DNA of 64,000 bases, taken from the NCBI GenBank assembly GCA_903970165.1, contig CAJCHZ010000053.1, forward strand, positions 1 through 64,000, in the 5' to 3' direction. The position numbers and the translations under genes were made by a program. How positions within the stretch are numbered: position 1 is the first letter of the stretch; every line of letters starts with the position of its first letter. Shown here one piece after another: positions 60,202 through 64,000 of this stretch. Source of the DNA: Betaproteobacteria bacterium. GTDB lineage: Bacteria; Acidobacteriota; Terriglobia; Acidiferrales; UBA7541. The notes below the pieces were generated by a model, which saw only the letters and a program-made list of their open reading frames with translations, ran no database searches and was not told where the DNA came from.

Positions 60202-60738
60202 ATGAATGCGATAAAAAAGTTGATGTTGCTGGGCGTGGGATTGTTTTTGTGTGCGATTCCGTCGAGAGCGCAATCACAATTTGACGCGTCGGTGGGGTAT
60301 TCCTACTTCCACCTCGGCGGGGGCGCGGACCTTAGTCAAAATGGGGTCAGCGGTTCGTTCGCGTACAAGCCGATACCCTTTTTGGGCATTGTGGGCGATG
60401 TTGGCGGCTACCACGGCTCATTCACGGAACTAACTCCCGGTGGCCCTCTAAATGTTTCGGTGAACACTTACACATTTATGGCTGGACCGCGCATCTACGC
60501 TCCCAATCCAACCAAGGTAAAGCCGTTTTTTCAGTTCCTCGCGGGTGGGGGACATGTGACCACGGGGAATGGCGGTGGGTCCAGCAATGGCTTTGCGTAT
60601 AGCGTTGGCGGAGGCGTGGATTTGGGGGTTTTGCCGCATCTCGCGATTCGGCCGCAAATTGATTACGTGGGCTTGCACAATTCGGACGGAACGGCGGGTT
60701 GCACCCGGGTTTCCGTCAGCGCGGTCGTACACTTCTGA
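60202..60738 (+). CDS. Small outer-membrane beta-barrel protein
   Basis: 178 residues. Signal peptide (KLMLLGVGLFLCAIPSRAQS), then an eight-strand-like barrel of alternating polar and hydrophobic residues (FDASVGYSYFHLGGGADLSQ, GVSGSFAYKPIPFLGIVGDV, YTFMAGPRIYAPNP, FAYSVGGGVDLGVLPHLAIR) ending in an aromatic residue (VVHF) as needed for outer-membrane insertion. OmpA/OmpW-like porin fold; function unknown. The ATG at 60202 has AAAGGAA eight to nine bases upstream. A clear terminator follows, so it is a single-gene unit. Confidence 0.85.
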   Translation: MNAIKKLMLLGVGLFLCAIPSRAQSQFDASVGYSYFHLGGGADLSQNGVSGSFAYKPIPFLGIVGDVGGYHGSFTELTPGGPLNVSVNTYTFMAGPRIYAPNPTKVKPFFQFLAGGGHVTTGNGGGSSNGFAYSVGGGVDLGVLPHLAIRPQIDYVGLHNSDGTAGCTRVSVSAVVHF

Positions 60739-60771
60739 CGGTCGCGATTGCGCGCAAGTTCGCAAAGCAAA

Positions 60772-60801
60772 GGGGCATGTTTCCAACGTGCCTCTTTTTT
60801 T
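60772..60801 (+). terminator. Rho-independent terminator of the beta-barrel gene
   Basis: GGGGCATGT and ACGTGCCTC form a nine-pair stem (two G-T pairs) around a five-base loop TTCCA, followed at once by seven T. Thirty-three bases after the stop codon. Confidence 0.85.
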
Positions 60802-60852
60802 GTGACCGGACGACGCGATTAGGCTACGCGGTGAGTGAGATTTCCCGCGTGC

Positions 60853-60858
60853 TATACT
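60853..60858 (+). promoter_or_regulatory. Candidate -10 box before the benzoate-CoA ligase gene
   Basis: TATACT lies 24 bases before the ligase start codon, in an otherwise GC-rich stretch. No clear -35 element is seen, so the site may need an activator. Confidence 0.35.
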
Positions 60859-60881
60859 CCGCGCGTTTGCGCTGAGAAGAG

Positions 60882-62516
60882 TTGCTGGCGCTGCGTAAGG
60901 CTCTGGAGGCCACTCACCCCTTGATTGATTTGCCAGACATTTTCAATGCCGCTACCTATTTTGTGGACCGGAATGTCCAGGAGGGGCGCGGGGCGAAGGT
61001 CGCCATCGAATGCGGCGAAGAGCGGGTGACCTATCGGGCGTTGCTAGAACGCACCAACCGGGTCGGCAATGCGCTTTTGAAGTTGGGCGTGCGCGCGGAA
61101 GAGCGGGTGTTGCTCCTGCTGTTGGATACTCCGGACTTTTTGTACGCGTTTTTCGGGGCGATCAAAATCGGGGCAATCGCCGTGCCCGTCAATACGCAGG
61201 CCAAGGCTCCGGATTACGAATACATTCTGAATGATTGCCGGGCGCGCGTGGCGCTGGTAAGCGAAGCTTTGCTTACGAATTTGCGAGCGATTCCTCTCAA
61301 GAAATTGCCGTTTTTGCGAGAGGTCGTTGTTGTGGGCAAGCCCGACGCGGTTGTGGGTGCTGGTTCGGCGGAAAACCAGCACAGTTTCGAATTACTTATG
61401 GAATCGGCTTCGCCGGAGTTGGCAGCGGCACATACCAGCAAGGACGAGCCTGCGTTTTGGCTTTATTCGTCGGGAAGCACCGGAGCTTCCAAGGGCTGCG
61501 TGCATTTGCAGCACGATATGGTGGTTTGCTCGGAGCTTTACGCGAAGGGCATTTTGCGGATGAACGAGAACGACCGGTGCTTCAGCGTGGCGCGGCTGTT
61601 TTTTGCGTACGGGCTGGGAAATTCCGGTTATTTTCCGCTCGCTTGCGGGGCGACAACTATTCTCGATCCGGTGCGTCCTACGCCTGCGACGATTTACACC
61701 GACATTGAGCGGTACCGGCCTACATTATTTTTCTCTGTGCCGACGAATTATGCGGCTTTGCTTGCATATCACCGAGAGGATGGAAAGGAGTTTGATCTGT
61801 CGAGCGTGCGACACGCGATCTCGGCGGGAGAGGCGCTTCCCGCGCCTTTATTTCAGAAATTCAAGGAGCGGTTTGGCGTCGAGATTCTGGATTCGCTGGG
61901 CTCAACCGAGACTTTGCACGTGGTGATTGCCAATGGCCCTGGGGAGGCGAAAGCGGGATCGAGCGGGAAACTTATTCCTGGATATGAAGCGCGTTTGGTC
62001 GATGAGCGGGGAAATGATGTGCGCGCTAACGAAATTGGGGATTTGTTGATCAAGGGGGATTCCACTTGCGTCGGCTATTGGAACAAGCACGAAAAAACAA
62101 AAGAGACTTTTGTGGGGCATTGGTTTTGTACGGGCGATAAGTATTCTCAGGACGAGAATGGCTACTTTTGGTATGCGGGGCGGTCGAACGATTTGTTCAA
62201 GGTGAACGGCTTGTGGCTAAGTCCGGCGGAAGTGGAGAGCGCGCTGATTTCGCATCCGGCGGTGCGCGAGGCGGCGGTGGTGGCGCGTGAGGATGAGGAC
62301 GGGCTCACAAAAGCGGCCGCCTATGTGGTGCTGCACGCGGAAATTTCCGCGAGTGAAGAGTTGACTCTTGAGCTTCAAGCGTTGGTTGGAGAAAAGATAG
62401 GCGGTTACAAACGGCCGAGGTGGGTTGAATACCTGGCGGAAATTCCGAAGACGGCCACGGGAAAATTGCAGCGCTTCAAGCTTCGCGAAATGGAAAAAGG
62501 AATCAACAAAAGGTGA
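60882..62516 (+). CDS. Benzoate-CoA ligase family protein
   Basis: Adenylate-forming enzyme of 544 residues converting benzoate, or a close aromatic acid, to its CoA thioester with ATP. ANL motifs: YSSGSTGASKGCVHLQHD (A3), GSTETLHVV (A5), WFCTGDKYSQDENGYFWYAG (A7), GRSNDLFKVNGLWLSPAEVE (A8) and PKTATGKLQRFKL with the catalytic Lys (A10). SVARLFFAYGLGNSGYFPLA and the N-terminal NAATYFVDRNV are typical of benzoate-CoA ligases. The start is a TTG at 60882 with a weak GAGAAGAG upstream. It is followed by a BzdR/BoxR-like regulator and boxC, which fixes its role as the entry step of the aerobic box pathway. Confidence 0.93.
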   Translation: MLALRKALEATHPLIDLPDIFNAATYFVDRNVQEGRGAKVAIECGEERVTYRALLERTNRVGNALLKLGVRAEERVLLLLLDTPDFLYAFFGAIKIGAIAVPVNTQAKAPDYEYILNDCRARVALVSEALLTNLRAIPLKKLPFLREVVVVGKPDAVVGAGSAENQHSFELLMESASPELAAAHTSKDEPAFWLYSSGSTGASKGCVHLQHDMVVCSELYAKGILRMNENDRCFSVARLFFAYGLGNSGYFPLACGATTILDPVRPTPATIYTDIERYRPTLFFSVPTNYAALLAYHREDGKEFDLSSVRHAISAGEALPAPLFQKFKERFGVEILDSLGSTETLHVVIANGPGEAKAGSSGKLIPGYEARLVDERGNDVRANEIGDLLIKGDSTCVGYWNKHEKTKETFVGHWFCTGDKYSQDENGYFWYAGRSNDLFKVNGLWLSPAEVESALISHPAVREAAVVAREDEDGLTKAAAYVVLHAEISASEELTLELQALVGEKIGGYKRPRWVEYLAEIPKTATGKLQRFKLREMEKGINKR

Positions 62517-62828
62517 CATTCCATGAAGGTAGTGAGCTAGGTGTGTCGGGTTTTGCGCGATGCGAGAACCTTGTATTCCCGGTGAATGCAACAAGATCAG
62601 CCCTCGGCAGTATAATGCATATCTGGGCATTCGAAGCGTTACGCATAGACAAAATCGCAAAGACTTTGAATCATGCATCTTACTGAAACCATTGTTAATA
62701 GGCTTCTTCTTAGAAGCAAGGGTCCTGTTGTAGGGTAATCCAAAACACATGAGCAGGATCTTGACGGTCGACCATCTACATGCGATATACTGCATGTGCC
62801 TCTTCCGAGCAGAGGGTAATCTACCTCC
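62517..62828 (+). promoter_or_regulatory. Promoter region of the BoxR-type regulator and boxC
   Basis: 312 noncoding bases. TTGACG at 62761-62766 and TATACT at 62786-62791 (19-base spacer) could be a promoter. A perfect inverted repeat ACATGC-N8-GCATGT (62778-62797) straddles the -10 box, and contains TGCG-N6-TGCA, close to the TGCA-rich operators described for BzdR. A TATAAT also occurs at about 62611. The arrangement suggests repression by the regulator's own product, relieved by benzoyl-CoA. Confidence 0.5.
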
Positions 62829-63734
62829 GTGCAGACCGACGCCACAATAAAGGATATCACCACACGCGGTGCGACCGCCGGAACCGAGGGCGGATTTTTG
62901 ATTTTCCTCGGCGCGCGTGTGCGCGAACTGCGCAATCGGCGGGGATTGACCCGCAAGATGTTGGCGCGAGAGGCGGATGTTTCGGAGCGGCATCTCGCGC
63001 AGCTGGAAGCTGGAGAAGGAAATGTTTCGATCGTGCTGCTGCGAAGAATTGCCGGGGCGCTGAGCGTGTCGCTTGCGAACTTGTTCGCGCCCGAAGCGGA
63101 AACGCAGCATGAAAAAGTTTTGATTCAACGGTTTCTCGAGCGGCTGCCTGCGCATCGCGTGGAAGATGCCGTGTTTCGTTTGATGCGCGAATTTGGACAC
63201 GAAGAAAAGGCCCGGCGTAAGCGCCTGGCACTGATTGGATTACGCGGGGCGGGAAAATCAACGCTCGGGGCGCGGCTGGGCCAGGGAATGAAGATTCCGT
63301 TTATCGAGCTGGACGGCGAGATTGAAAAAGAGATGGGGATGCCGCTTGGCGAAATTTTCTCGCTCTACGGGCAATCTGGTTATCGCGCGATTGAGAGGCG
63401 GGTTTTGGAACGCGTCCTGGATGAGCACAAGAATGCGATTCTTTCCATCGGCGGCGGCGTGGTCTCTGAAAAAGAGACGTACGACTATTTGCTCTCGAAT
63501 TGCTACACGGTGTGGATTAAGGCGCGGCCGGAAGAGTACATGGCGCGCGTGATCGCGCAGGGCGATTTGCGGTTGATGGCCGGCAGCGCGCGTGCGATGG
63601 AAGATTTGCGCCGGATTCTGGAAGCACGCGAGCCTCTTTACCGGAAGGCGGATATGTACTTCGACACTTCGGGAAATTCCGTGGAGGAAAGTTTTGGGAA
63701 ATTGAAAGCAGCATTGCAGGGTAAAGAAGAGTAG
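62829..63734 (+). CDS. XRE-type regulator fused to a shikimate-kinase-like domain (BzdR/BoxR family)
   Basis: Transcriptional regulator of 301 residues. N-terminal helix-turn-helix (about 27-82): LGARVRELRNRRGLTRKMLA, READVSERHLAQLEAGEGNV. A linker of about 45 residues (LIQRFLERLPAHRVEDAVFR) joins it to a shikimate-kinase-like domain with ALIGLRGAGKSTLGARLGQG (Walker A), IELDGEIEKEMGMPLGEIF, and LSIGGGVVSEKE. In BzdR and BoxR this second domain senses benzoyl-CoA and the protein represses the degradation genes. The start is a GTG at 62829 with GAGGG about twelve bases upstream, so the exact start is not certain. Its position between the ligase gene and boxC matches that role. Confidence 0.93.
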   Translation: MQTDATIKDITTRGATAGTEGGFLIFLGARVRELRNRRGLTRKMLAREADVSERHLAQLEAGEGNVSIVLLRRIAGALSVSLANLFAPEAETQHEKVLIQRFLERLPAHRVEDAVFRLMREFGHEEKARRKRLALIGLRGAGKSTLGARLGQGMKIPFIELDGEIEKEMGMPLGEIFSLYGQSGYRAIERRVLERVLDEHKNAILSIGGGVVSEKETYDYLLSNCYTVWIKARPEEYMARVIAQGDLRLMAGSARAMEDLRRILEAREPLYRKADMYFDTSGNSVEESFGKLKAALQGKEE

Positions 63735-63743
63735 GAGGCGCTT

Positions 63744-64000
63744 ATGGATTCTGCTGCGATGGAGGAGCTTTCCACAAAAATGGAACCGCCGGATTATCGG
63801 ACGGAGCCGAGCCAGTACAAACATTGGAAGCTAGCATTCGATGGACCGGTCGCGACGCTGACGATGGATGTCGCGGAAGATGGCGGAATTCGGCCGGGGT
63901 ACAAGTTAAAGCTGAATTCCTATGATCTCGGCGTGGACATTGAGCTGCACGATGCGCTGCAGAGGATTCGCTTTGAGCATCCGGAGATTCGCTCGGTGAT
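63744..64000 (+). CDS. boxC: Benzoyl-CoA-dihydrodiol lyase BoxC (5' part only)
   Basis: The first 85 codons are in the window and the gene runs off the right edge. The reading frame gives DYRTEPSQYKHWKLAFDGPV, ATLTMDVAEDGGIRPGYKLK, LNSYDLGVDIELHDALQRIR and FEHPEIRSV, the conserved opening of BoxC, an enoyl-CoA hydratase-superfamily enzyme that opens the ring of the 2,3-epoxybenzoyl-CoA intermediate. The ATG at 63744 has AGGAGG six bases upstream, nine bases after the regulator stop, so the two are one operon. boxA and boxB presumably lie beyond the edge. Confidence 0.93.
   Translation, partial: MDSAAMEELSTKMEPPDYRTEPSQYKHWKLAFDGPVATLTMDVAEDGGIRPGYKLKLNSYDLGVDIELHDALQRIRFEHPEIRSV

Noticed and set aside
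62217..63200. 327-codon minus-strand frame
   Set aside because: Runs antisense across the ligase end, the promoter region and the regulator start, all of which are well supported.
1..64000. tRNA, rRNA, CRISPR arrays, insertion sequences, prophage genes
   Set aside because: Looked for by eye; no transposase, integrase, phage structural gene, repeat-spacer pattern or RNA gene was recognised. A tRNA or covariance-model scan would be needed to exclude small RNA genes.

Overview
The window looks like a chromosomal segment of a moderately GC-rich, Gram-negative soil or sediment bacterium, most likely an acidobacterium. That placement is an inference from the gene mix: PAS-rich hybrid kinases, PilZ proteins with a zinc ribbon, a NusG-like exopolysaccharide operon, a fused RhaE-RhaW rhamnose enzyme, a box benzoyl-CoA pathway with an XRE/shikimate-kinase-type regulator, a DUF2277 protein and Kai proteins without KaiA. 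I saw no rRNA, tRNA, CRISPR array, insertion sequence or phage block.

Layout. (1) 1-8.2 kb, minus strand: a signalling block with two PilZ proteins, a double-kinase hybrid histidine kinase and a PAS/GAF/GGDEF/EAL protein. The last two share a related PAS+GAF input module but have different outputs. (2) 8.9-34.1 kb, minus strand: one long exopolysaccharide (EPS) locus. It is headed by a NusG/RfaH-like antiterminator gene and a long leader with two perfect inverted repeats. It holds an aminotransferase, a nucleotide-sugar 4,6-dehydratase, a PglC-type phosphoglycosyl transferase and a PglD/NeuD-type acetyltransferase, which fit a bacillosamine-type sugar. It also holds Wzx, a Wzy-like polymerase, Wza, Wzc, five glycosyltransferase genes plus a tandem glycosyltransferase fusion, two membrane acyltransferases and a beta-helix lipoprotein. 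Many genes overlap by 1-19 bases. (3) 35.1-37.4 kb, plus strand: a solitary GspE/PilB-type ATPase with an extra C-terminal zinc ribbon, overlapping a PilZ gene. (4) 38.4-46.8 kb: a Kai-like module of two divergent arms. One arm is KaiB, a PAS histidine kinase and a receiver protein (minus); the other is KaiC, KaiB and a PAS/GGDEF/EAL protein (plus). (5) 47-52.1 kb: small proteins, a decayed DUF72 gene, two hydrolases, a superinfection-immunity-like zinc protein and a DUF2277 protein. (6) 52.2-59.9 kb, minus strand: L-rhamnose uptake and catabolism through to oxidation of L-lactate. (7) 60.2-64.0 kb, plus strand: a small outer-membrane protein, then benzoate-CoA ligase, a BzdR/BoxR-type regulator and the start of boxC, which is cut by the window edge.

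How it fits together. Cyclic-di-GMP seems to be the common thread of the first 47 kb: two GGDEF-EAL proteins and three PilZ proteins surround an EPS operon and an assembly ATPase. The Kai-like module may add an ATP-driven switch or timer that feeds both a phosphorelay and c-di-GMP turnover. That regulatory picture is inference; the gene content and order are read directly. The right-hand part is catabolic: plant-type sugar (rhamnose) and aromatic acid (benzoate).
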